DNA of 9,426 bases from Calditrichota bacterium (GCA_030641085.1 DAOWIC010000316.1:1-9426); one strand, 5' to 3'; counted from the stretch's first letter, positions 1 to 5,935 are shown. The notes: generated by a model not told the origin, from the letters alone. Program-made: numbers and translations.

Positions 1-48
1 CAGGCTCTGGCGGCGCGCGGGATGCGAGCGATAATCAACAAAGAATAG
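1..48 (+). CDS. C-terminal end of an upstream gene (partial)
   Basis: Frame 1 is open from the first base to a TAG at 46-48 and would give a 15-residue tail ending in IINKE. The stop lies 10 bases before the ATG of the next gene, and the TAG shares its last G with that gene's GGGAG ribosome binding site, as is common inside operons. Frame 3 is also open here, so the assignment rests on this spacing only. The product cannot be identified from 15 residues. Confidence 0.4.
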   Translation, partial: QALAARGMRAIINKE

Positions 49-52
49 GGAG
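48..52 (+). promoter_or_regulatory. Ribosome binding site of the DUF3857 gene
   Basis: GGGAG lies six bases before the ATG at 59 and overlaps the last base of the preceding stop codon, which fits translational coupling with the upstream gene. Confidence 0.6.
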
Positions 53-58
53 AGATAG

Positions 59-2104
59 ATGTACCGGATCACCAAACTGCTGCTGCCGCTTTTGATAATC
101 TGCCTGATACCGCAGATGACGCTAGCCGGTAAGAAAAAGAAGAAGGATCTCGCCTTTGAAGAACCGACTATGACGGACTGGAATGTCAAAGTCGACTCCG
201 CCCTGAAGATTTTTGATGCTGCCATGATTTTTGAAAAGGTCGTATCAGACGACGAGAAGGTTGTGGATAAGGGATCTTTCCGAACGATCTACCGACGGAT
301 CAGGATTCTCAGCGCCGCCGGTCGTGAATGGGGCGATGTGGATGCGCCCGTTCTGAGTAAAGGCCAGAAGATAAAGAAAATCATGGGGCGGACGCTCCTG
401 CCGGACGGCAAGATTATCGAGTTGACCGAGGACCAGATATTCGAAAAGGAGGTCGTCAAAACCAAAGGCGACAAATTCAAGCAGACCACCTTTTCCATGC
501 CCGGCTTGACCGATGACTGCATTATCGAGTATATAATAAAAATCCACACCGATGGTTATCTCTCCGAATGGGTAGCCCAGAAAGATATTCCGGTGCTGCG
601 GGCGGAAATGCATTGGTATCTGGCACAGCTCGATATATCCAAAGCGGTTGCCAAGCGGGCTGAAGATCGTATCACGCCCAATTACCTCTGGTTGAACACG
701 TCATCGAAAGTGAATGTTACGCAGTTGCCCAATATCAAAGCTCCAACCTCACTGCTTTTTGAATCCGGCTATATCCCCCCGTTCGAGGAGGAACCGCGGT
801 CGGTGCCCGACGCCTCTTTGAAAACCAAACTGTATACTTACTATGGTTCGGCTGCGCCGGTGGAGACCTACTGGGGTGAAAAGTCACGCGACGAACTTCA
901 CGATATGGAGGACTTCTGCGAGAAGAACAAACGCGTTAAAAAGATCGTGGAGCCCTTTAAGGAACTAGCCACTGACGAGGAGAAGATTCAGGCGGCCCTC
1001 GACTGGATTCATGCCAATATAATCAATATCAGCTACCTCGATGATGAGGATGAAATCGAAGTCGGCAAACGAAACAGCGATAAGAAGAAACTCGTCAAAA
1101 AGAAAAAACTGAACAAAAACAAGAACGCCAGCGATGTCATCAAAAACGGCTACGCCTGGCGGACGCATATCTGCAACACTTTCTGCGACATGCTGCGGGA
1201 AATGAACATTGACGCCAAACTGGCCTGGACGAAGGATCGCAGCGAGGATCTGTTCGTGAAGAAAGCCAAGTTCTGGCAGTTTGACTGCGTGATGGTAGCG
1301 GTTCCGGACGGCTCCGATCAGTTCAAATTCTACGCTCCCGGCTACGCCTGCACCACTCCCGGCATGGTTCCCTGGTATACCGAGGGCGTCGTCGCGCTCA
1401 TCTGCGGGGCGGAAGACTATCTCAGCATTGTCCCGTTCTCCAGCGCCACATCCAACGGCGAGACGCACGCCTTCACCTACACTCTCGGCGAGGACTTCAT
1501 TCCCAAAGGCGAGGTCCATCTTCAATACAGCGGGCAGAAGGCCCGTTCGCTGCGACTGGATGTTTTCAATGAAGACTCCACGGACTTCCAGCAACTTCTG
1601 CTCGATGAAATCAAGGACGAATTCTCAAAAGCCGAACTCGATTCGTTGCAGTTTGAAAACATCGACGACGCCACTGAGCCGCTTGGACTCTCCTGCTCAA
1701 TCAAATATCCGGCCCTTCTAACGCAGGCCGGGCGGGTGCTGCTCAAGCCGTTCGATTACTGCCGTGAAACCGAGAACCCGTTTCACGCCAACGACCGCCA
1801 ATATGGTATTCTCTTTAAGTATGCCCATCAGATCCGAGAATCGGCCCAGTTCGAGATTCCGGACGGATGGATTGTCGAGGGCCTGCCTGAGCCGCGCACT
1901 TTCGAGAGCCCGGTCGGCAAGTGCACGATCTCAATCGCCAACTTCGGCAATCAGCTATCGGTCCAGCGCCTTTTCTGCCTTAACAGTCCGTTTTGGGTGG
2001 CCGAGAACTACTCGTTTGTCAAAGAGCTGTATCAAAATCTGCAGGATATGTCGAGTGTGATTGTGGTTTTAGCCGAGCAGCCTCAAGAGCAGACCTCACC
2101 GTAA
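59..2104 (+). CDS. Exported DUF3857 / transglutaminase-like protein, probably catalytically degenerate
   Basis: The 681-residue protein starts with a signal peptide (hydrophobic residues about 7-22, then an LAG cleavage region and a run of five lysines), so it should be exported. Residues about 60-220 resemble the DUF3857 domain and about 290-440 the transglutaminase-like domain that usually follows it; the C-terminal 240 residues match the mixed-beta tail of these proteins. The expected Cys-His-Asp triad is hard to find: the usual G-x-C segment reads G364-Y-A-W-R with cysteines only at 372 and 376, the F-x-H-V segment reads F408-D-C-V, and the following D-P segment reads A426-P. A lysine-rich stretch (337-356, ten lysines) is inserted before the active-site region. 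The start is supported by GGGAG at 48-52, six bases before ATG. The family is poorly characterised; function is unknown, possibly binding of envelope protein or peptide. Confidence 0.85.
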   Translation: MYRITKLLLPLLIICLIPQMTLAGKKKKKDLAFEEPTMTDWNVKVDSALKIFDAAMIFEKVVSDDEKVVDKGSFRTIYRRIRILSAAGREWGDVDAPVLSKGQKIKKIMGRTLLPDGKIIELTEDQIFEKEVVKTKGDKFKQTTFSMPGLTDDCIIEYIIKIHTDGYLSEWVAQKDIPVLRAEMHWYLAQLDISKAVAKRAEDRITPNYLWLNTSSKVNVTQLPNIKAPTSLLFESGYIPPFEEEPRSVPDASLKTKLYTYYGSAAPVETYWGEKSRDELHDMEDFCEKNKRVKKIVEPFKELATDEEKIQAALDWIHANIINISYLDDEDEIEVGKRNSDKKKLVKKKKLNKNKNASDVIKNGYAWRTHICNTFCDMLREMNIDAKLAWTKDRSEDLFVKKAKFWQFDCVMVAVPDGSDQFKFYAPGYACTTPGMVPWYTEGVVALICGAEDYLSIVPFSSATSNGETHAFTYTLGEDFIPKGEVHLQYSGQKARSLRLDVFNEDSTDFQQLLLDEIKDEFSKAELDSLQFENIDDATEPLGLSCSIKYPALLTQAGRVLLKPFDYCRETENPFHANDRQYGILFKYAHQIRESAQFEIPDGWIVEGLPEPRTFESPVGKCTISIANFGNQLSVQRLFCLNSPFWVAENYSFVKELYQNLQDMSSVIVVLAEQPQEQTSP

Positions 2105-2135
2105 ACCGCCCTTGATTTAATCGACCAAACAACAG

Positions 2136-2174
2136 CAGGCCCTGCCGGAGTTAATTGGACTCCGGCAGGGCCTG
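2136..2174. terminator. Strong hairpin between convergent genes
   Basis: A perfect 16-bp inverted repeat (2136-2151 with 2159-2174) encloses the seven-base loop TAATTGG. It sits between the stop of the DUF3857 gene and the stop of the anti-sigma gene, where a shared terminator is expected. The T-tracts are weak on both sides (CATTTGCTCTC after it on plus, CTGTTGTTTGG on minus), so it may rely on stem stability or act as an RNA 3'-end stabiliser. Confidence 0.7.
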
Positions 2175-2207
2175 TCGCATTTGCTCTCTCGAACGTTTGT
2201 CCTTCAC

Positions 2208-2693
2208 TCAGTTGATCAGCCCCGACTTGCCTCTGGCGATGAGCCTAAACCCCTGTTTGCTGAATCGCATGCCAGCGGTGAAGTCCGAACCATGCTCGGC
2301 CAGATCGGTCAGCGTCGCACGGGTCACCGGCTGAGTCTGATTGTTGACAGGCAGCAGGGGCCTGACCGAAAAGCCGACAATAAAAATCGCGGCGGCGACA
2401 GCAATGCGAACTATCAGCGATGTCACCGACGAGCGGCGCGGAACCGATTCAGTTTTGCCCTCGCAGACCAGCCGCCGGAGGATATCGTTTTCCAGTCGCA
2501 GCTTTTCCACCTCGGAAAGTGTGTCGTCATCGGATGGCGCCAGCACCCGGGCCACCTCGGATAATTTATCCAGTTCTGCCCGGCATCGAGCGCATTCACT
2601 CAAATGCTGCTCAAGGCCGGCTCGCTCGTTACCGGTCAGATCGCCCGACACATACAGCGGCAGTATTTCAAAGTATTGCTCACAACGCATCAT
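2208..2693 (-). CDS. Zinc-finger anti-sigma factor, single-pass membrane protein
   Basis: This 161-residue protein is the likely inhibitor of the sigma factor encoded just upstream. The N-terminus carries a ZAS-type zinc-binding motif: C4, then H30-x3-C34-x2-C37. It is followed by a charged helical linker, one transmembrane segment at about 92-110 and a tail of about 50 residues that would lie outside the cytoplasmic membrane and could sense envelope state. The gene overlaps the sigma stop codon as ATGA. Two tandem ATGs are available; the AAGGAG inside the sigma 3' end is only 3-4 bases from the first but about five from the second (at 2690), so the second may be the real start. Members of this family hold their sigma factor until a signal triggers release or proteolysis. 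The signal is unknown here. Confidence 0.85.
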   Translation of the reverse strand: MMRCEQYFEILPLYVSGDLTGNERAGLEQHLSECARCRAELDKLSEVARVLAPSDDDTLSEVEKLRLENDILRRLVCEGKTESVPRRSSVTSLIVRIAVAAAIFIVGFSVRPLLPVNNQTQPVTRATLTDLAEHGSDFTAGMRFSKQGFRLIARGKSGLIN

Positions 2694-3202
2694 ATCTCCT
2701 TCGCCGACCCTGCGGCCAGCCGTTCTTTCAGGTTATGCATGCCCCGGCTGATATGGGTCTTCACGGAGCCTTCAGATATCTTCATCGCCCGCGCGATTTC
2801 CGTTACCGACATCTCGGCGAAAAACCTAAGCGCCAGCGCCTCTTTTTGCCTGACCGCCAATTGTTCCAACGCCCGATAGAGCCGCGATCTGGTCTCCGCG
2901 TTTTCCAGATGCTGGTCCGGTCGAGATGGCTCACCCAGCGACAGATGCTCGCCGATAAGCTCCGCCTTCGCCTGTTGCCGGCTGGTGTCATGGCGGGCGT
3001 TCAGGGCGGCGTTGTAGGCCGACTTCAGGATGTACGGCTCGATCCGATCGCGATCGCGAATACGGCCCGCCTCCTGCAGCACTTTCACGAACACATCCTG
3101 CGTGATATCCTTCGCCTGTTCCCGGTCACGGACGATCCGATAAGTCAAACCGAACACTCGATTTGACAGACGATGTATGACAGCTACCATATTCTCGCGC
3201 AA
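2690..3202 (-). CDS. ECF-type RNA polymerase sigma factor
   Basis: The 170-residue protein has the two domains of extracytoplasmic-function sigma factors. Region 2 spans about residues 8-70, with the DREQAKDITQDVF segment that contacts the polymerase and the -10 element. Region 4 spans about 108-160, with the helix-turn-helix SVTEIARAMKISEGSVKTH that reads the -35 element. There is no long C-terminal extension. I chose the TTG start at 3202 because GGAGG lies exactly six bases before it; the first in-frame ATG (3190) has only a weak GAG upstream and would shorten the family's usual N-terminus. The gene lies 39 bases after the LppM-like gene and overlaps the anti-sigma gene, so the three are probably co-transcribed. 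ECF factors often autoregulate; the target promoters cannot be named from this sequence. Confidence 0.9.
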   Translation of the reverse strand: MRENMVAVIHRLSNRVFGLTYRIVRDREQAKDITQDVFVKVLQEAGRIRDRDRIEPYILKSAYNAALNARHDTSRQQAKAELIGEHLSLGEPSRPDQHLENAETRSRLYRALEQLAVRQKEALALRFFAEMSVTEIARAMKISEGSVKTHISRGMHNLKERLAAGSAKEI

Positions 3203-3241
3203 GCTTCGCCTCCACCAGAGACCGGTTTGTCCGGGTCCAAT

Positions 3242-4276
3242 TTAATGTTCCACAACCGAAATGGCAAACAGTGGTACGGCGCGGTCATTCAGGGCCTCGC
3301 CGCCGAACGTCCACTCAACCTTCTCCGGATCATCCGGAAGCACCAGCCCGTTCGACTCTATCACCCGGCCCGGAAGGGTGACCTCTACGGAGAAGTTATT
3401 ATTGTTGAGCGCCTCGGTTATCTCATAATTGAGCGTCACGCGCCGGAAGTGATCGGCAAAGGAACGGGCAAGCATCGTGTCGGGGCCAACTACTGACGAA
3501 AACAGATTGGAGAAATCGCTGTGGATTTCGTTCTTGAACCTATCCAGCGCTACGCCGATCGAATCATCCTCCTTGCCCAGAATACCCAGGATTCGGGTGG
3601 AGGTGACTTTCTCCTCCAGATACTCGGCCGCCCGGGTTTCAATCGTATCGCCGGCGGCCAGCGTGATCTCTCCGCCTCGATACATGGCGCCGAGAGAGGT
3701 CCATAAAAAACGCCATTGAAGATATCCGAAGGCGAAAGCGAAATTGTCCAGGTAATTCTCCCGGTCTTCATCGGACACATTGAAAATGCCCTTTTCGAGA
3801 ATTTCCGCCTCCAACTCGGAGTCCCAAAAATCGCTGCCACTGATATTGTAGCAGCCGTAATCACGGGCCGGATAAGTGCGCCGGAATTCATAGTAAGTCC
3901 GGTTGCCTTCGGTCCAGCGTCGTACCTCGGTCGGGAATCTCAGGTTTAGTTCGTGGTGCTCAGAATCCTCTCCGGCATATGTGACCGGCAGCGGTGTCCC
4001 ATAGGGCACTTCGATCTCCGCCTCAAAATCCAACTGTCCGGTGGGTACCTCGCTGGAGTCAATGTCATGCTTCAGAATAGTCCACTGGGGCTGAGAGGGC
4101 AGCGCGATCGGCGGCCTCAGATTTTCGGCATCACCTTGAATTCGGGCGGTGATGGTGGTCGAACCGTCCTCGGCGACCACTATCTCCTCCGTGCGCTGAT
4201 CGAGACAGGCTATATTGGCCAGTACTATTATAATCACCGCCGCGAACCACAGACGGGACCGTCTAACTGCTTTCAT
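3242..4276 (-). CDS. LppM-like membrane-anchored envelope protein, possible lipoprotein
   Basis: The 344-residue protein begins with a short basic segment and a hydrophobic helix (about 10-23) that ends in ANIAC. Cysteine 24 could be lipidated, but asparagine at -3 is not a canonical lipobox, so this is uncertain. The rest is polar and beta-rich. The C-terminal part, VEVTLPGRVIESNG followed by EKVEWTFGGEA, resembles the conserved end of LppM-type domains (a lipoprotein family with a G-x-V-x-x-S-N-G motif and a later tryptophan). GGAGG lies five bases before the ATG. It is the first gene of an apparent operon with the ECF sigma and anti-sigma genes, which suggests that it takes part in sensing or is a target of that sigma factor. 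The catalytic role, if any, is not visible. Confidence 0.7.
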   Translation of the reverse strand: MKAVRRSRLWFAAVIIIVLANIACLDQRTEEIVVAEDGSTTITARIQGDAENLRPPIALPSQPQWTILKHDIDSSEVPTGQLDFEAEIEVPYGTPLPVTYAGEDSEHHELNLRFPTEVRRWTEGNRTYYEFRRTYPARDYGCYNISGSDFWDSELEAEILEKGIFNVSDEDRENYLDNFAFAFGYLQWRFLWTSLGAMYRGGEITLAAGDTIETRAAEYLEEKVTSTRILGILGKEDDSIGVALDRFKNEIHSDFSNLFSSVVGPDTMLARSFADHFRRVTLNYEITEALNNNNFSVEVTLPGRVIESNGLVLPDDPEKVEWTFGGEALNDRAVPLFAISVVEH

Positions 4277-4368
4277 GGCTACCTCCGTTGTTTTGCCTTC
4301 TTACAGCATATGACACCCGAATGAGCCAAAAAGCAGACAGCGAATATCAGAATGCTGCAGAAATATCG

Positions 4369-4397
4369 TTGACAAAGAGCCTGCCGATGCGTATATA
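4369..4397 (+). promoter_or_regulatory. Sigma-70-type promoter of the arsR-like gene
   Basis: A consensus TTGACA (-35, 4369-4374) is followed after exactly 17 bases by TATATA (-10, 4392-4397). Transcription would begin near 4404 and leave a leader of about 60 bases. The -10 lies inside an inverted repeat that fits an ArsR operator. Confidence 0.75.
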
Positions 4398-4413
4398 GAT
4401 ATAGCAATATACG
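4390..4413. promoter_or_regulatory. Operator-like inverted repeat over the arsR -10 box
   Basis: CGTATAT (4390-4396) and ATATACG (4407-4413) form a perfect 7-bp inverted repeat with a 10-base spacer containing ATATAG. It covers the -10 box and the probable start of transcription, the usual place for an ArsR/SmtB-family repressor to block its own promoter. A related element occurs at 4796-4829. Binding is inferred, not shown. Confidence 0.55.
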
Positions 4414-4425
4414 AATATGCTGGTT

Positions 4426-4442
4426 CCGGCCGCAATCGCCGG
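4426..4442 (+). other. GC-rich hairpin in the arsR leader
   Basis: CCGGC (4426-4430) pairs with GCCGG (4438-4442) around a seven-base loop, and a second CGGCC at 4447-4451 could compete for the first arm. It lies in the predicted 5' untranslated region, about 20 bases before the start codon. It may affect translation or may simply reflect GC-rich spacer sequence. Confidence 0.3.
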
Positions 4443-4463
4443 CTACCGGCCTGAGAGTATGTT

Positions 4464-4769
4464 ATGGAAGAACGAATTTACAGCAAATACTTCAAAGCCT
4501 TCGGCGAGCCGACTCGAATCCGCATCCTCAGGATGCTGTCGGACAAAGAGATGACTGTCGGCCACATCGTCAAAAAAGTCGGCCTCTCCCAACCCACCGT
4601 GAGCCGCCATCTGGCTATCCTGCGCGAGGCAGGTATTGTCACCGACCGCCGCGATGGTCAGCAGGTGTTCTACAGCCTCAACAAGGGCACCGTGCAGGAA
4701 TGTTGCTCCGGTTTCTGCGATTGCCTCGAGATCAAACACACCCAGAGCAAAAAAAGCCGCAAAAATTAA
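4464..4769 (+). CDS. ArsR/SmtB-family repressor with a C-terminal CC-x3-C-x-C cluster
   Basis: This 101-residue protein is a winged helix-turn-helix regulator of the ArsR/SmtB family: KAFGEPTRIRILRML begins the fold, LSQPTVSRHLAILREAGIV is the recognition helix-turn-helix (about 41-59), and DGQQVFYSL is the wing. The family dissociates from DNA on binding metal or metalloid ions. The classic CxC of alpha-3 is absent; instead C80, C81, C85 and C87 cluster near the C-terminus. This recalls the C-terminal cysteine site of Acidithiobacillus ferrooxidans ArsR and the paired cysteines of ArsD, so trivalent arsenic or antimony, or a soft metal such as cadmium, is a reasonable inference. The ribosome binding site is weak (GAGAG, six bases before ATG). 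It is preceded by a consensus promoter and operator, and followed by small cysteine-containing reading frames rather than a pump. Confidence 0.9.
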   Translation: MEERIYSKYFKAFGEPTRIRILRMLSDKEMTVGHIVKKVGLSQPTVSRHLAILREAGIVTDRRDGQQVFYSLNKGTVQECCSGFCDCLEIKHTQSKKSRKN

Positions 4770-4795
4770 AACCGGTAAAAAAATTTTGAAACAAA

Positions 4796-4829
4796 TATCG
4801 TCATATAAACATATAGAGATATAACGATA
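4796..4829. promoter_or_regulatory. Second operator-like inverted repeat, before the 63-residue gene
   Basis: Arms 4796-4807 and 4818-4829 match as an inverted repeat in 10 of 12 positions (outer TATCGT / ACGATA perfect) with a 10-base spacer. The centre and right arm share the pattern ATATAG-xx-ATATA-(A)-CG with the site over the arsR promoter. A loose promoter (TTGAAA at 4786-4791, CATATA at 4810-4815, 18-base spacer) overlaps it, so the downstream gene may have its own regulated transcript. Confidence 0.45.
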
Positions 4830-4855
4830 AGCATCACAAGAAGGAGGTGAAAGCG

Positions 4856-5047
4856 ATGTTTGATCGACTTGGCATTGTCAATTTCGCCGACCGTTACGGC
4901 GGCCAGGAGTTGCTGTTTGACGGTCTGAGCCTTGAAAGTTTGATGACTGAGGGGCTGCCGGTAATCGAGCCGGTAAAGCTGCAATCGGCTGCCGAGTGCC
5001 GCCCCGGTGAGCCGGCAAGACAATGTTGCACCGGAGGCTGCCGATAG
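4856..5047 (+). CDS. Small 63-residue protein with a C-terminal CC-x3-C motif
   Basis: I do not recognise this family. The start is well supported: AAGGAGG at 4841-4847 lies eight bases before the ATG; a GTG at 4847 in the same frame overlaps that site and is unlikely. The product has no signal peptide or membrane segment. Residues 1-43 are acidic to neutral with a possible short helix (about 16-31). The last 16 residues hold all four cysteines: C48, C57, C58 and C62, ending CCTGGCR. The CC-[ST]-G-x-C pattern matches that of the ArsR-like protein encoded 86 bases upstream. A role in metal(loid) binding, delivery or buffering is an inference from this match and from the position. The spacer carries an operator-like repeat, so it is likely controlled by the same regulator. 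Confidence 0.7.
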   Translation: MFDRLGIVNFADRYGGQELLFDGLSLESLMTEGLPVIEPVKLQSAAECRPGEPARQCCTGGCR

Positions 5048-5088
5048 ACCTCCGCAATTTCTGACAGGTAATAAGAAAGGAGTAAATC

Positions 5089-5157
5089 ATGAAGCGCTTC
5101 GTCATTCCAAGGATCGCTCGTTGTACCGAGGGTTGTCCAACCCGGTCCCGGGCATGA
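5089..5157 (+). CDS. Possible 22-residue peptide with a C-x3-C motif
   Basis: AAAGGAG at 5077-5083 stands five bases before an ATG that opens a 22-codon frame ending in TGA at 5155-5157. The peptide is basic (seven Arg/Lys) and contains C12-T-E-G-C16, the same C-x3-C spacing as the two preceding proteins. A good ribosome binding site and position as the last gene before a terminator favour translation; the very small size and the overlap with inverted repeats at 5125-5171 argue for caution. It could be a real microprotein, the remnant of a longer gene, or a chance frame in a structured 3' region. Confidence 0.4.
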   Translation: MKRFVIPRIARCTEGCPTRSRA

Positions 5158-5191
5158 CATGAAACTGCCCGTCTCGACGGAGGGACAAAAG

Positions 5192-5225
5192 AAAACCCGG
5201 AGACTCTGTTGCCTCCGGGTTTTTT
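5192..5225. terminator. Rho-independent terminator, probably bidirectional
   Basis: AAAACCCGGAG (5192-5202) pairs perfectly with 5213-5223 around a ten-base loop and is followed by six T residues (5220-5225) on the plus strand. On the minus strand the stem runs into TTTTCTTTT. It lies between the arsR-led unit and the convergent membrane-protein gene, whose stop is at 5247, and can serve both. Confidence 0.9.
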
Positions 5226-5246
5226 GTGTCTGGTGTTGATCGGTTG

Positions 5247-5675
5247 CTAAACCTCCCGCTCCTTCCAGGCAATAATCGACGACGGCAGGGTGTGCGCCGT
5301 GTACAGGAGGCTGGCAAAGATCAGCATGTCGAACGACTCGCCACCTCCAATCGAAAGCGCGTTTAGAAATACGACTACCAGCGCCAAAACGGCGAAGATT
5401 CCGTAGGCGTGATGCAGCGAGTCGCGCGTTATCTGGATCTCCCGTTCATCGAGCCTTTCTGCTTTGGCGTGAACCAGGCTCCACAGACCGGTCCCGATGT
5501 GCAGGTAGATGAAGCTGATCAGGGCTATCGCCAGGATCATGATCTCCGCTCCGGTCACCAGGCCGCTCCAGCCCTGCTGTTTGCCGAAGTAGAAAAGAGC
5601 CAGGGCCAGAAGAAGGCTCAGGTAGTTGATGATCACCGTAAAACGGCGTTTTGATTGAGACAGCTTCCTTTTCAT
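5247..5675 (-). CDS. Four-helix integral membrane protein, DUF2178-like
   Basis: The 142-residue protein has a basic N-terminus and four likely membrane helices at about 13-30, 42-64, 91-108 and 115-133. The loop between helices 2 and 3 holds KAERLDEREIQITRD; a DERE-type loop of this kind is seen in small predicted membrane proteins of the DUF2178 type that are commonly encoded beside XRE regulators. That assignment comes from memory of the pattern and is tentative. The start codon lies one base after the stop of the XRE gene, with GGGAG about six bases upstream inside that gene, so the two are translationally coupled. No catalytic residues are visible. It may be the effector or the membrane partner of the regulator. 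Confidence 0.75.
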   Translation of the reverse strand: MKRKLSQSKRRFTVIINYLSLLLALALFYFGKQQGWSGLVTGAEIMILAIALISFIYLHIGTGLWSLVHAKAERLDEREIQITRDSLHHAYGIFAVLALVVVFLNALSIGGGESFDMLIFASLLYTAHTLPSSIIAWKEREV

Positions 5676-5676
5676 G

Positions 5677-5922
5677 CTACTCTCCCGTTCTCTTTCTCTG
5701 GTCTAAAATCTCCTGACTCAGCGGCTTCATCGGCTCGGTCGAAAAAATCAACTCCACCGGCAGACCAAAACACTCGCTGATTCTGAAGGCCAGATCCAGA
5801 CTCGGATTATATTCCTCACGCTCGAGGTAACCGACAGTCTGGAAATTGACGCCGATTTGCTCGGCCAGTTCCTTGCGCGAGATGTCTCTTTCTCCCCGCA
5901 GAACTGAGATTCGATTGTACAA
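5677..5922 (-). CDS. XRE-family helix-turn-helix regulator
   Basis: The protein carries one Cro/C1-type domain that begins almost at the N-terminus: NRISVLRGERDISRKELAEQ, then the turn and recognition helix GVNFQTVGYLEREEYNPS, then LAFRISECFGLPVELIF. It belongs to the small regulators of 65-90 residues that start directly with NRI-x-x-LR. I prefer the TTG start at 5922 (81 residues) because AAAGGA lies six bases upstream and the family normally begins here. ATG at 5937 (86 residues) has no ribosome binding site and lies at the edge of an AT-rich palindrome; ATG at 5997 would place the palindromes inside the coding region and is unlikely. It probably represses its own promoter and the coupled membrane-protein gene. 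Confidence 0.85.
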   Translation of the reverse strand: MYNRISVLRGERDISRKELAEQIGVNFQTVGYLEREEYNPSLDLAFRISECFGLPVELIFSTEPMKPLSQEILDQRKRTGE

Positions 5923-5935
5923 CTTTCTTCCTTTC

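Noticed and set aside
965..1594. 209-residue open frame on the minus strand inside the DUF3857 gene
   Set aside because: It lies wholly opposite a well-supported gene with signal peptide and recognised domains, shows no family resemblance, and its composition is that of a reverse-frame shadow.
2420..3166. 248-residue open frame on the plus strand
   Set aside because: It is antisense to the ECF sigma and anti-sigma genes, which have clear domains and coupled starts; arginine- and proline-rich composition is typical of a shadow frame.
4441..4739. 98-residue minus-strand frame opposite the arsR-like gene
   Set aside because: It is antisense to a clear ArsR-family helix-turn-helix protein with consensus promoter and has no domain of its own.
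5155..5157. TGA of the 22-codon frame as a selenocysteine codon
   Set aside because: Read-through would continue directly into the intrinsic terminator, and there is no selenoprotein-like context such as U next to a conserved cysteine in a known family.
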